NCBI GenBank assembly: GCA_014378465.1
Contig: JACMNQ010000078.1
Span: forward strand, 1-64,000
Direction of reading: 5' to 3'
Length of the DNA stretch: 64,000 bases
DNA from: Oligoflexia bacterium
Lineage (GTDB): Bacteria; Bdellovibrionota; UBA1018
The position numbers and the translations under genes are program-made. Each line of letters opens with the position of its first letter. The stretch's first letter is position 1. Below are positions 25,538 through 34,159 of this stretch, piece by piece. Under the pieces are notes generated by a model. That model did not search any database. It worked only from the letters and a program-made list of their open reading frames with translations, and was not told where the DNA came from.

Positions 25538-26614
25538 ATGAACTTTCATGTAAACCCACACGTTTGTCGCGCGTTAACAGCGGCAGCAGTTTCAACCCTT
25601 TTTTCACTTTCCGTTTTCGCAGCCGATCAAACAGCCCCTGCACAGGCCGTTCAGGCAAAGCCCAATGAACAGATGCAGCAGGTCCTGACTGAACTCGGCT
25701 CCATGGGTGGCAAGCCCATGGACAAACTTTCGGCCAAAGTCGCTCGTCAGCAGCCAACTCCGGCTCAGGCCGTCGAAGGCGTCCTCAAAAAGGAAAATAA
25801 AAGCACCGCTCCGCAACCCGTGGCCAAAGTTGAAGATCGAACGATCCAGGCGGCCAATGGTCAGTCCATTCCGGTCAGAATCTACTGGCCTGAAGGAAAA
25901 GGTCCTTTTCCGGTCACCGTCTATTTCCACGGGGGCGGTTGGGTGATCGCCGACAAGCAGGTCTATGATGCGAGCCCACGTGCGCTCGTCAACAGTGCCA
26001 AGACGATTGTCGTCTCCGCCGACTACCGTAAAGGTCCGGAACACAAGTTTCCAGCAGCCCATGAGGACGCTTACCAAGCCTATCTCTGGACACTCAAAAA
26101 TGCGGCTTCTCTGAATGGCAACCCCGATCAGGTCGCGGTGGCTGGCGAAAGTGCGGGGGGCAATCTGGCCATGGCCGTTTCCATGATGGCACGTGATCAG
26201 GGTCAGAAGCTTCCGGTCTACCAATTGATCGTCTACCCAGTCGCCAGCCCGGACATGAACACCCCCTCTTATCAGGAAAATGCGAATGCCAAGCCCCTCA
26301 ACAAGCCGATGATGGCCTGGTTCTTCAAAAATTACCTTGGCAATGCCTCTGACAAAAAAGATCCGCGGATTGATCTGCTGCATGCGAATCTGAAAGGCCT
26401 GCCTTCGACCACTCTGATTACCGCCCAGATCGATCCGCTTCGCTCCGAAGGAGAACAACTGGCCAAGAACCTCAAGGAGGCCGGCGTGAAAGTCGAGTAT
26501 AGAAATTACGACAACGTCACGCACGAGTTCTTCGGCATGGGTGCAGTTCTCGACGAGGCGAAGAAGGCCGAAGAGTTCGCTGCAAACGGCCTGAAAAGCG
26601 CATTCAAGGGCTGA
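25538..26614 (+). CDS. Secreted alpha/beta-hydrolase, HSL-type esterase/lipase
   Basis: 358 residues from the ATG at 25538, with CAGGAGG upstream and a signal peptide ending around SVFAADQ. After a ~95-residue N-terminal extension rich in Gln and Ala, the hydrolase core has the HSL oxyanion motif YFHGGGWV, nucleophile elbow AGESAGGNLAM, catalytic Asp near ITAQIDPLRSEG and His in VTHEFFGM. The HGGGW plus GxSAGG pattern is the hormone-sensitive-lipase family, active on acyl esters of short or medium chain. Export suggests extracellular or periplasmic ester hydrolysis. A strong terminator follows. Confidence 0.9.
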   Translation: MNFHVNPHVCRALTAAAVSTLFSLSVFAADQTAPAQAVQAKPNEQMQQVLTELGSMGGKPMDKLSAKVARQQPTPAQAVEGVLKKENKSTAPQPVAKVEDRTIQAANGQSIPVRIYWPEGKGPFPVTVYFHGGGWVIADKQVYDASPRALVNSAKTIVVSADYRKGPEHKFPAAHEDAYQAYLWTLKNAASLNGNPDQVAVAGESAGGNLAMAVSMMARDQGQKLPVYQLIVYPVASPDMNTPSYQENANAKPLNKPMMAWFFKNYLGNASDKKDPRIDLLHANLKGLPSTTLITAQIDPLRSEGEQLAKNLKEAGVKVEYRNYDNVTHEFFGMGAVLDEAKKAEEFAANGLKSAFKG

Positions 26615-26650
26615 CCCGGGGATTGATTCAGCCCGCAAGTTCCAGTGAGA

Positions 26651-26686
26651 AAAGCCGGAGACCGTGGGGTCTCCGGCTTTCTTTTG
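26651..26686 (+). terminator. Intrinsic terminator after the HSL-type esterase
   Basis: A 13-base-pair perfect stem (AAAGCCGGAGACC at 26651-26663, partner at 26668-26680) with a four-base GTGG loop, ending in TTTCTTTT. It lies 37 bases after the esterase stop. Confidence 0.85.
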
Positions 26687-26711
26687 TCAGATGACTTGAA
26701 GAATTTGGGTA

Positions 26712-26740
26712 TTGACGGGTCACTGCGTCAATCGTATAAA
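26712..26740 (+). promoter_or_regulatory. Sigma-70-type promoter for the secreted protein at 26784
   Basis: TTGACG (26712-26717), a 17-base spacer and TATAAA (26735-26740) form a near-consensus promoter; an expected start site would be near 26747, leaving a 37-base leader with AGGAG at 26771-26775. The -35 box overlaps an inverted repeat TGACG/CGTCA (26713-26717 and 26726-26730) that could be a regulator site. Confidence 0.7.
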
Positions 26741-26783
26741 GCCTGAAATTTCAACACGAATCACTTCTCCAGGAGCGCAGCTC

Positions 26784-27284
26784 ATGATGTCTCGGTTCAC
26801 GTTTCTCGGTCTGATTTTAGCTTTCTGCCTTCAGACACAGGCATTCGCCACTCCCACGATTCTGAACTGCTCCTCCCCCGCTCAGAATTCGGGGACCTTT
26901 GCCGTCCAATACGTCATGTGGGATCTCCATACCGTTCGCGTGAGCTGGTACCCGATGTTGGACGAAACCCCTGCTTACTCAGCCAACTTCAAAGTGGTGA
27001 GGATCGCAGACAACTCCCGGAGCGATCAGGAATTTTCGAGGAACAGGATCGTTTACGCGCAGATGGTGGACGGTACCCAGCCCTACGGAAATTACAAACT
27101 GGCGATGGCGATCGAAATTCTCAATCCTGAAAATCGTGAGAATGGCGAAGACTCTCTGAATCAGGTGATTCTCGGAAAGAAGTACTCGGAGTACAGCGCA
27201 GACGAAGGACAGGTCTTCTCGTCGATTCAGGAACGCGTGAGAAAAGACCCGCTCGTTCCCTGCTCAGGACTCGTGGGATTCTGA
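26784..27284 (+). CDS. Secreted hypothetical protein
   Basis: 166 residues from ATG 26784 (AGGAG upstream; a second ATG is at 26787). The first 22 residues form a signal peptide (LGLILAFCLQTQAFA). The mature protein has a beta-rich, hydrophilic composition with two cysteines (CSSPAQNSG near the N-terminus, VPCSGLVGF at the end), likely one disulfide. No family recognised. It has its own promoter and follows a terminator, so it is a single-gene unit. Confidence 0.72.
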   Translation: MMSRFTFLGLILAFCLQTQAFATPTILNCSSPAQNSGTFAVQYVMWDLHTVRVSWYPMLDETPAYSANFKVVRIADNSRSDQEFSRNRIVYAQMVDGTQPYGNYKLAMAIEILNPENRENGEDSLNQVILGKKYSEYSADEGQVFSSIQERVRKDPLVPCSGLVGF

Positions 27285-27287
27285 GGC

Positions 27288-27755
27288 TCAGGACATTCCA
27301 AAAGTGAGCAGGTAGCGGTCCTGATCCCTGAAGCCCACTTTTCGATAAAGTCCCATCGCTCTTGCATTCTTGCGCTCCACTTCCAGGTGCAGAACCTCGA
27401 TGCCGTCGCTTCTGGCATGCGCCTGGACTTCCTTGAGCACCTGATGCCCCAGCCCTTGCCCCCGGTACTTCTCTCTCAGGTAAAATTCGTCGATGAAGGC
27501 GTCCTTGCCGCGGTACTCGATGCTGAAACTGTGAGCGAGAATCAGGTAACCCGACAGTTCGCCGCCACTTCCCGGTGCCACGATCGCGAACAGCTTTCCC
27601 AGCGCCGAATCGTTCACGAGTTGCGCGAGCAGTCGGAGGGTGAGTTCAGAATCAAAGGCCAGATGATCCAGGGCATGGTACTCCCCGATCATTTCAACGA
27701 TCTCGGGGATTTCTGAATTCAGAGCCGGGCGAAGGAGGGGCGAAGAGAGTGTCAT
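27288..27755 (-). CDS. GNAT-family N-acetyltransferase
   Basis: 155 residues from the ATG at 27755. The acetyl-CoA-binding motif is YRGQGLGHQVLKEV (R/QxxGxG/A form) preceded by FIDEFYLREK, and EVERKNARAMGLYRKVGF is the classic motif B end. Substrate unknown. It starts two bases after the upstream membrane-protein gene stop, so the two form an operon. Confidence 0.85.
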   Translation of the reverse strand: MTLSSPLLRPALNSEIPEIVEMIGEYHALDHLAFDSELTLRLLAQLVNDSALGKLFAIVAPGSGGELSGYLILAHSFSIEYRGKDAFIDEFYLREKYRGQGLGHQVLKEVQAHARSDGIEVLHLEVERKNARAMGLYRKVGFRDQDRYLLTFGMS

Positions 27756-27757
27756 GA

Positions 27758-27985
27758 TCAACGATTCCAGATGGAGAAGCACGGAATGCACAGCAGAGTG
27801 CCCACACCCCAGTCCAACCACGGACCATCAGTGAAGTACGGATAGATCATCATGGCCAATCCAATGATCAGCAGAGGCATGTTGCTCCGGCGTCTCCCAT
27901 GGCGGAAGGCGGACCAGCCGATCACGCCGAAAACGAAACCAGCCATCAGCGACGAAAAGGAGAATGTGGAGAGATCCAGCGACAT
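27758..27985 (-). CDS. Small membrane protein
   Basis: 75 residues with two hydrophobic segments (LMAGFVFGVIGWSAF and LLIIGLAMMIYPYF) separated by a basic loop RHGRRRSN, then a third short hydrophobic region. Similar small proteins are often annotated as amino acid transport-related, a label I would not rely on. It is co-transcribed with the acetyltransferase. Confidence 0.65.
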   Translation of the reverse strand: MSLDLSTFSFSSLMAGFVFGVIGWSAFRHGRRRSNMPLLIIGLAMMIYPYFTDGPWLDWGVGTLLCIPCFSIWNR

Positions 27986-28052
27986 GGTTCAAGGGTAACT
28001 CATAAAGATCGATCTAGCCACGGCCGCCGGAAAAGCATAAAGTGAGGCTTCC

Positions 28053-28589
28053 ATGGCCCCCCCTTCCACCCTTTACCGCTTCAGAATCGATGTCTCCGAC
28101 GTCGACCGCTCGGTTTACGACACTCTGGACTTCCGGGTGGCCATGCACCCTTCTGAATCCATGCCCTTTCTTCTCACCCGTGTTCTGGCCTTCGCCCTGA
28201 ATACTCAGGAAGGCCTGGAGTTCACGCCCGGCGGTCTGGGAAATCCGGACGAACCCTGCATTCGAATCGCGGGTGCGCAGGGCGGTTACCAGCTCTGCAT
28301 CGAAATCGGCAATCCCAGCACGCGCAAGCTTCACAAGGCAGCCAAAGCTTCCAAGCTCGTCAAAGTCTACACTTACAAGGATGCCGAACACCTGCTCCGG
28401 GAAATTGCAGCCGACTCCGTCTATCAGGCGGACCGGATCGAAGTCTATTCGATCCCGATGAAATTTTTGGAACGCCTCGCTCAGTCCATGCAGAAGGACA
28501 ACTCCTGGAGCCTGATCCACACGGACGGTTCAGTGACGGTGAGCAGCGGCGACCATTCCGAACAATGTGAAATCCAGAGGCACACATGA
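28053..28589 (+). CDS. yaeQ: YaeQ family protein
   Basis: 178 residues, matching YaeQ. STLYRFRIDVSDVDRSVYDTLDFRVAMHPSES is split across its conserved start; LTRVLAFALNTQEGLEF, GNPDEPCIRIAG and CIEIGNPSTRKLHKAAKASKLVKVY follow the family pattern of a PD-(D/E)xK-like fold. The biochemical role of YaeQ is not established. GAGG lies seven bases before the ATG. It overlaps the next gene by 4 bases (ATGA). Confidence 0.92.
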   Translation: MAPPSTLYRFRIDVSDVDRSVYDTLDFRVAMHPSESMPFLLTRVLAFALNTQEGLEFTPGGLGNPDEPCIRIAGAQGGYQLCIEIGNPSTRKLHKAAKASKLVKVYTYKDAEHLLREIAADSVYQADRIEVYSIPMKFLERLAQSMQKDNSWSLIHTDGSVTVSSGDHSEQCEIQRHT

Positions 28590-29458
28590 GCGAATTTGAA
28601 ATCGTCCTGCTGAAAACCGGCATCAACAGCCTGCGTTCACTCGAACACGGAGAGACTTTTCACCCCGTGACCGGCCCGCGTATGGAAGCCAATATTCTGC
28701 ACGTTCGGCAACAACGCCTCGTCGAACGCTGTGAAGCGACTCCGGCTTCGAACAAGTTCGTGATCTGGGACATCGGCTTTGGTGCGGGTGCGAATGTCCT
28801 GGCGGCAATTGAAGCGCTGGCCGAACTCTCGAAACGGGATGAGACTCAGAATGCCTGCGAAATTGAAATTCACAGCTTTGACAAGACCACTTCTCCCATC
28901 GAGTTCGCACTGGAGCACCAGGATGAGCTGGAGTACCTGAGCGAACACGAAGCAGGACTCCGTGAACTTCTCTCCAGTGGACATGTGCCGCTCGGCCCGC
29001 GTGCGAGCTGGCAACTGCACCTGGGGGATTTTCGAGAACTGCTTCGTGAGAATCTGAAAGTGAAGCAATGGCCCGCACCCCATGCGATTCTCTATGATCC
29101 TTACTCCCCCACTGGAAATCCGGAGATGTGGACGCTCGAACACTTTCAGGCCCTGCGGCAGGCGCTCAGTCCCGAAACACCCTGCCTCCTGACCAATTAC
29201 ACTCGCTCAACGGCCATGAGAGTCACCTGGCTTCTGGCGGGATTTCATGTCGGGATCGGCTGTGAAGTCGGCGAAAAAGCGGAGACCACGATTGTCACCA
29301 ACCAGCTTGCTCTTCTCGAACGCCCTCTTGAAAAAAAGTGGCTTGAGCGAGTTCGGATTTCAGGCAATTCCGCTCCGCTGCGTGCGGACGCCTACTCAAA
29401 AGGCCAGATCAGCCCCGAAGATTTCGGCGCGCTTCTGGAATGTCCGCAATTTCAATGA
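28586..29458 (+). CDS. tRNA wobble-uridine methyltransferase, MnmC1/MnmD-like
   Basis: 290 residues of the DUF752/MnmC N-terminal type: LRSLEHGETFHPVTGPRMEA and WDIGFGAGANVLAAIEAL (SAM-binding glycine loop), then YDPYSPTGNPEMWTLEHF, the conserved D-P-F/Y-S/A-P-x-x-N-P-x-x-W motif. Stand-alone MnmC1/MnmD proteins methylate 5-aminomethyl-2-thiouridine at the tRNA wobble position. No MnmC2 oxidoreductase half is present, as in other bacteria lacking the fusion. The final 19 bases overlap the HAD phosphatase start. Confidence 0.85.
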   Translation: MSEFEIVLLKTGINSLRSLEHGETFHPVTGPRMEANILHVRQQRLVERCEATPASNKFVIWDIGFGAGANVLAAIEALAELSKRDETQNACEIEIHSFDKTTSPIEFALEHQDELEYLSEHEAGLRELLSSGHVPLGPRASWQLHLGDFRELLRENLKVKQWPAPHAILYDPYSPTGNPEMWTLEHFQALRQALSPETPCLLTNYTRSTAMRVTWLLAGFHVGIGCEVGEKAETTIVTNQLALLERPLEKKWLERVRISGNSAPLRADAYSKGQISPEDFGALLECPQFQ

Positions 29459-30054
29459 AACTCGAGCTTCCCGCGCATCCCGAAAAGGGATCCTTCAAGG
29501 CTTATCTCTTTGACTGTGACGGCACGATCGCGAATTCGATGCCCATTCACTACCGCGCCTGGATGAAGGCACTGGATCGCTGGAACTGCCCTTTTCCGGA
29601 AAAGGATTTCTACGATTGGGCCGGCATGCCCACTCCCGCCATCGTTGAACGACTCAATGAACGGCAAGGGTTGGCGATGTCTCATCAGGAGATTTCAGAC
29701 ATCAAGGAAAAGGCGTATTTCGAGCTGCTGCCGGAAGTGAAACCGGTGCCCGAAGTTCTCGAGCAGATTCATCTCCAGCACTCCCGGCTTCCGCTTGCGG
29801 TGGTCTCAGGCAGCCCGCGCGATTCCGTCATCCGGACCTTGAGCGCTCTCGGACTTATGAACTACTTCGATGTGATTCTAGGGGCTGAAGATTATCCGCG
29901 CGGCAAACCCCACCCCGACGCTTACCTCCTTGCGGCCAAGCGACTCAAGGTGAATCCCGCCGACTGTCTGGTTTTCGAAGATGCGGAACTCGGGATTGAG
30001 TCCGCGCGCCGCGCGAAGATGGCCTGGGTAAAAGTGATTCCAGACCGGCTCTAA
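29440..30054 (+). CDS. HAD-superfamily phosphatase (beta-phosphoglucomutase-like)
   Basis: 204 residues. The catalytic first motif is LFDCDGTIANSM (both aspartates present), the second motif VVSGSP, a lysine in GKPHPDAYLLAAKRL and acid motif VFEDAELGIESARRA. This is the subfamily of YqaB/PgmB-like enzymes that act on sugar phosphates. An ATG at 29455 is an alternative start. Overlap with the methyltransferase gene indicates an operon of three. Confidence 0.9.
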   Translation: MSAISMKLELPAHPEKGSFKAYLFDCDGTIANSMPIHYRAWMKALDRWNCPFPEKDFYDWAGMPTPAIVERLNERQGLAMSHQEISDIKEKAYFELLPEVKPVPEVLEQIHLQHSRLPLAVVSGSPRDSVIRTLSALGLMNYFDVILGAEDYPRGKPHPDAYLLAAKRLKVNPADCLVFEDAELGIESARRAKMAWVKVIPDRL

Positions 30055-30202
30055 TTCCTGGATCTGGGTTCTGGCAGCTCAAAGCCCAGAGTTTCTGCAG
30101 CTGCGCGACGCGAGACGAGCGTTGAATTTCAAGATACTTGAGATTCACATTGATGGCCGCAGAATAGACCACTTCGGATCCAGCGGCGACCGATTTCTGT
30201 TT

Positions 30203-30220
30203 CTGTCAGTTTCTTGACAG
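30203..30220. repeat. Inverted repeat upstream of the GHKL-ATPase gene
   Basis: CTGTCA (30203-30208), six bases, TGACAG (30215-30220). It lies 67 bases before the ATG at 30288 and overlaps a TTGACA (30214-30219) that lacks a good -10 at the proper distance. A regulator site is possible, but weak. Confidence 0.3.
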
Positions 30221-30287
30221 ACCTCCACTGCCGAACACCACGCAAAGCTGCTGCTCAAAACTGAAACGAACATGCTATTCTTGAAGA

Positions 30288-31250
30288 ATGCCGATTCCGA
30301 TAGTCTCGATTTCAATGCGGGAGCCCGATCTCATGCTCGGAAAGAAGATCGCGGAGGCGAATCAACTTCCCTTCATGAACGCATTGACGCCGGAGAAGCT
30401 CACGGAAATCCTGATCGATTTTCCGCAGGCGTTGATCTTCTGGGACGCCGACCATCCTTTCGCGCTCCAGGAAGGCCATGCGCGCTCCATTCAGGCGATG
30501 GCGCAGGTCCTGGCTTCGAAAACTCAGCCGTCCAAAGTTTTCGCGATCACTGACAAACCCCTCAACTTGAATCAGGAGCTCTCCGAGATCGGTTGCTTCG
30601 GGCATCACGTGTTCCGCCGCTACCCGGATCCGGCGACGGAGATCTTCACCAAACTGCTGGGCGCCGCGCTTGTGTCCTACCCACTCGGCGTGGAACGTTA
30701 CATGCCCGCGGACGCCAAGGCTCGCACCATTCTGCTCAAGGAAACCAAACACAAGGGCCCGGCGATTCAGGCCATCCAGAACATTCTGCTCAAAGGGGGC
30801 ACACCCGACCGGCTCTGCACACAGGTGGTGGGAGCTCTGGACGAAATCCTGATCAACGCGATCTTCACCGCTCCCCTGGACGAGGATGGCGCGCCGACTC
30901 GAAAACATCTGGATCGCAGCACTCCACTCCTGCTCGAAGGCAAACATCAGATCGAGATCACGGTCTCAACATCACCACTTTATTCGAGCATCTGTGTGGC
31001 CGATCAGTTTGGCTCACTCAAGAAGGACGTGCTGCTCTCCTTCATCCGGCAGAACTTCGCGAGCAGCGGCTTCAAACTGGATCCCACCCAGGCCGGACTC
31101 GGATTGAACGGGATCATGCAGTCAGGACTGAGTCTGCTCTTCATCTCCAGGCCGAAAGTGCGCACTGAAGTCATCATCTTCGTGCCGAGGGTGGAGAATT
31201 TCAAGGACTTCAGAAACAGCTTTCGCTTTCTCAGCCTGCTTTCGGAGTGA
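30288..31250 (+). CDS. GHKL-ATPase protein with a receiver-like N-terminal region
   Basis: 320 residues in two parts. Residues 1-135 read like a divergent receiver/flavodoxin-like alpha-beta domain (LIFWDADHPFALQ, VFAITDKPLNLNQE). The second half has the GHKL nucleotide fold: N-box VVGALDEILINAIFTAPLDEDG with Glu187/Asn190, a D-box VADQFGSLKKDVLL (Asp239), and a G-box QAGLGLNGIM (270-276). No HisKA phosphoacceptor is seen. This is the architecture of an anti-sigma/SpoIIAB-like kinase or a histidine-kinase derivative; the target is not known. Similar N-box sequences occur in Bdellovibrio proteins from memory. It stands alone after the HAD gene. Confidence 0.7.
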   Translation: MPIPIVSISMREPDLMLGKKIAEANQLPFMNALTPEKLTEILIDFPQALIFWDADHPFALQEGHARSIQAMAQVLASKTQPSKVFAITDKPLNLNQELSEIGCFGHHVFRRYPDPATEIFTKLLGAALVSYPLGVERYMPADAKARTILLKETKHKGPAIQAIQNILLKGGTPDRLCTQVVGALDEILINAIFTAPLDEDGAPTRKHLDRSTPLLLEGKHQIEITVSTSPLYSSICVADQFGSLKKDVLLSFIRQNFASSGFKLDPTQAGLGLNGIMQSGLSLLFISRPKVRTEVIIFVPRVENFKDFRNSFRFLSLLSE

Positions 31251-31268
31251 GTCAGCTCAGGAGCGTGC

Positions 31269-32114
31269 TCATTTCCAGACGCCACTGATCACGGGAGCTT
31301 TGGCGTCCTGACGCCCCAGAGAGCCCAGACCGAACGTGTCTTCAATGGTCCGTAAAATACTGTAGTGGTTGTAGGCGACGTCGGAAGTCGATCCGGCGAT
31401 CACACTGTCCCCGTAAAGCGACGTGTAAATGTGATTGCCACCCAGAACTCCGCTTTCATCAAAAGTCGTGACCAGGAGCATGCCCTGCATGAAGTGGGAG
31501 TCCTTCAGCAAAGGACCAAATGCCCTGGCGAACCAACGGTCAGCGAAGGCGACGCCGGTGTCGTGTCCATCATTCTTCAGATCCGGGATGTACATCGAGT
31601 AGTCCGGGAGTGTCCCATTCTGAACATCGCGCGCAAGCTGTTCCGAATTGACGAGATGAGCATTGCAGCGAGCCAGATCGGTCTGGATGTTTTTGAAGGA
31701 GATGAACGGGTTGTGCTTGCGAACATAGTCCCCCGAAGACTTGCCCGTGAAGCAACTGCCTGGGTAACCTTCAAGATAGATTTTCCAGCTTCTGCCTTTC
31801 GCTTCGAGGAGATCGGCGACATGCTTCACGTCGAGAGTGACGGGATTGTCTCCCCCGACGTTATATCCGTCGCCCGCGGTGAGCGAGATGTAATTGCTCT
31901 GGGACGGATGAGTCTCTCCTGTGAAACGAGTCAGAAGCGCGCCATCCCGAGCCAACTTGCCCAGAGTCGGCTGCTCCAGAGCGTCCTGATAATTGGTATT
32001 TTCAAAGATGATCGTCATGACTTTCCGGAAGCCGGGACTGGCGAGCGCGGGAGCGGAGGAAGTCATGCACTGAATTGCGAAAGCGACGAGGATCAGATTC
32101 AGAAGAAGTTTCAT
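31269..32114 (-). CDS. Secreted phosphoesterase family protein (acid phosphatase/phospholipase C fold)
   Basis: 281 residues with a signal peptide (MKLLLNLILVAFAIQCMTSS, cleavage near SAPALA). VMTIIFENTNYQDALEQ carries the metal-binding N, then HPSQSNYISLTAGD, a second metal/active-site segment, and LVTTFDESGVLGGNHIYT with the conserved Asp/Glu and His; all fit PF04185 phosphoesterases. This family includes phosphatidylcholine-hydrolysing phospholipase C and acid phosphatases; substrate not fixed. GGGAAAG precedes the start. It lies directly downstream of the phospholipase D-like gene. Confidence 0.85.
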   Translation of the reverse strand: MKLLLNLILVAFAIQCMTSSAPALASPGFRKVMTIIFENTNYQDALEQPTLGKLARDGALLTRFTGETHPSQSNYISLTAGDGYNVGGDNPVTLDVKHVADLLEAKGRSWKIYLEGYPGSCFTGKSSGDYVRKHNPFISFKNIQTDLARCNAHLVNSEQLARDVQNGTLPDYSMYIPDLKNDGHDTGVAFADRWFARAFGPLLKDSHFMQGMLLVTTFDESGVLGGNHIYTSLYGDSVIAGSTSDVAYNHYSILRTIEDTFGLGSLGRQDAKAPVISGVWK

Positions 32115-32159
32115 TTCAGTCTTTCCCGGGCAGTTTTCCCCAGCTGTTCATCATGACGT

Positions 32160-33881
32160 TCAGTTGAAAACGAGCTCACTCACAGTCATTTCGGCGGGAG
32201 TCAGTTTTTCACGGCCCGAGCCGGAGCCATCGTAGAGAGTTGCCGAATGGGTTCCCTTGACGACTTCTCCGGAACCGATGCGAGCTCTGACCGAGTACAG
32301 CTTCACGTGGACAGCAGTATACCCTTCGAAGATCACTTGGGTGACTCCCTTGCGGTCTTTCCTCAATTCAAGGAACCTCTGCTTCGTGGAACTGTCATCC
32401 GCAGGGGTCTCCATCAGGATGCAACCTTTGGCGCTCGGTGCGTGAAGAAACTTGCCCTGGAGCACTTTTCCAGACAACGCTTCAAAGTCCTTGTCCTGTG
32501 AATCAGTCACCGTGAAAGTGCCGAACTTGACCGAAAGACTGAGGCTCTCGGGGCATTCCGACTGCATGAAACTTTCGGACGCTTCGAAATTCACCTCAGA
32601 AGCGACCAGAAGATCATTTTGCATTCTGCCACGGGCCACTCCCGCGTTCCAATCCTGGTCAAAGAGGTTTTCGTAAAAGCCGTTGACGCCGGGACTGGTG
32701 ATCAGAACGGCCGTCTCGCGATTTCGAAGAACAGAGTTTTCACCCCAATTGATGGAGCTGATCAGAGTCCGGTTGCCGTCCACCAGCGCGCCTTTGTTGT
32801 GAATGGCTCCCACTCCCATCGCTTTGAGATTGGCAACCTTCGCCGAAAGGTTCAGCTTTTCCTTCGCGGCAACCTGATTGAGCAGGCGGGCCGTGACTGG
32901 GTTCTTGGATTTGGAAGTGTTGCCGTGATTGAACACGGACTCATCATTGAGCAACACACGGACTTTGACACCCCGGCGTGCGGCTGCGACGACTTCATCC
33001 AGCAAAGGTGAGTTTCCAGCCGTGGACTTCCAGGAAGCTTCGAAGGTCATCTGCTGGATATCCAGAGTGCGAGTCGCGGACCGGATCATGCCCACAAGGC
33101 CCGAGAGACTGGTCTCTGGTGAAGTGATTCTCTGGACGCCGGTGGAATCAAACGTGGCAAAGTGTGCGGACGTTGAACTGTTCGCATCAGCCAGAGCCGT
33201 CAGTTCTCCTTCGAACGCTTCCCAGTCGTCTGCCGACAGATTGCTCGTGAGAGTCTGCGCAGTGAGATCCAGCACATCGCCGACACTGAGCGAGATGTCC
33301 TGAGTGAAAGTCTTCTGGAAGGACTGAGCAAGTGCCGGGTCATGAATGAGAACTTCCCATCCGCGATTTCCGACGCTCGAGGTTTCTGGGTTCCCGGTCG
33401 GAGAATAATTTTCCGAACCCACCAGCAGTCGGTCACCATCGACGACGATGTACTTGGCATGGTCAAACGCGAACCGCCTCTTCACGGAAGAAGTACCGTT
33501 GTTGGAAGTCATCTCGAAAAAATGATCCCCGTTCCTTGCCTGATGCATGGCTTTGATCAACTGGGTCTGAATGCCTCGGGCGGCAGTTGCCAGACCACCC
33601 ACAGGTTGCCCTTCCTCAAGGATGTCGACGTGGATGCCGCTCTTGATTCTTTCCAGAAGCGCATCGGCGATCTGAGGCGAAGTGAGCTCATAGATGTTGA
33701 CTGCAAGGGATCTGCGAGCTCCGCTGATCGCGGAGAGAGTCAATGCGAGATCACTGTCGGGAGCGTCCGCGACTTCAATCTGTGCGGCTTGGACATTCAC
33801 AGCCTCAACAGAAAGTCCAAAACTTGCGACACACGCAAAAGCAGCAGTCCAGGCCAATCGATTCGTCAGCAGATTATTCAT
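32160..33881 (-). CDS. Secreted phospholipase D-like protein with two HKD motifs
   Basis: 573 residues from the ATG at 33881 (GGGGGAG upstream; 13 extra in-frame residues before it are unlikely). A signal peptide ends near AVNVQA. The two PLD halves carry FDHAKYIVVDGDRLLVGSENYS (HxK with D) and IHNKGALVDGNRTLISSINW, the standard HxKxxxxD pattern in each. A C-terminal ~150-residue beta domain follows with two cysteines. The family hydrolyses phosphodiesters, often membrane phospholipids or nucleic acid. Exported. 45 bases separate it from the phosphoesterase gene, giving an operon of two lipid-acting enzymes. Confidence 0.88.
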   Translation of the reverse strand: MNNLLTNRLAWTAAFACVASFGLSVEAVNVQAAQIEVADAPDSDLALTLSAISGARRSLAVNIYELTSPQIADALLERIKSGIHVDILEEGQPVGGLATAARGIQTQLIKAMHQARNGDHFFEMTSNNGTSSVKRRFAFDHAKYIVVDGDRLLVGSENYSPTGNPETSSVGNRGWEVLIHDPALAQSFQKTFTQDISLSVGDVLDLTAQTLTSNLSADDWEAFEGELTALADANSSTSAHFATFDSTGVQRITSPETSLSGLVGMIRSATRTLDIQQMTFEASWKSTAGNSPLLDEVVAAARRGVKVRVLLNDESVFNHGNTSKSKNPVTARLLNQVAAKEKLNLSAKVANLKAMGVGAIHNKGALVDGNRTLISSINWGENSVLRNRETAVLITSPGVNGFYENLFDQDWNAGVARGRMQNDLLVASEVNFEASESFMQSECPESLSLSVKFGTFTVTDSQDKDFEALSGKVLQGKFLHAPSAKGCILMETPADDSSTKQRFLELRKDRKGVTQVIFEGYTAVHVKLYSVRARIGSGEVVKGTHSATLYDGSGSGREKLTPAEMTVSELVFN

Positions 33882-34159
33882 GGACAGATCTCCCCCGAGG
33901 TCATGTTCAACGGCAGCCAAAAAAACTCAAAGTCCCATTGGCTGCACTCAGAGCAATCACTGCGCCACGCGTTTGGAAAGTAAAAAATAGGCTCCTTTTT
34001 CAACTAGTCGTTTTAATTAACTTTTGTGAATCGGCGCGAAGCCTTAATTCGTGAAGATGAATCGAATCTGAACACAACCCCTCAACGGTCCCATTCCGTC
34101 CCCGCTTCGCCGGTAAATTCTACTCGTGCTTTGCACTGAAACCATGCGAAGCGTGATTC

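Noticed and set aside
25604-26638. A 344-codon minus-strand frame opposite the HSL-type esterase
   Set aside because: The plus strand has a signal peptide, ribosome site and all catalytic motifs; the minus frame is a shadow.
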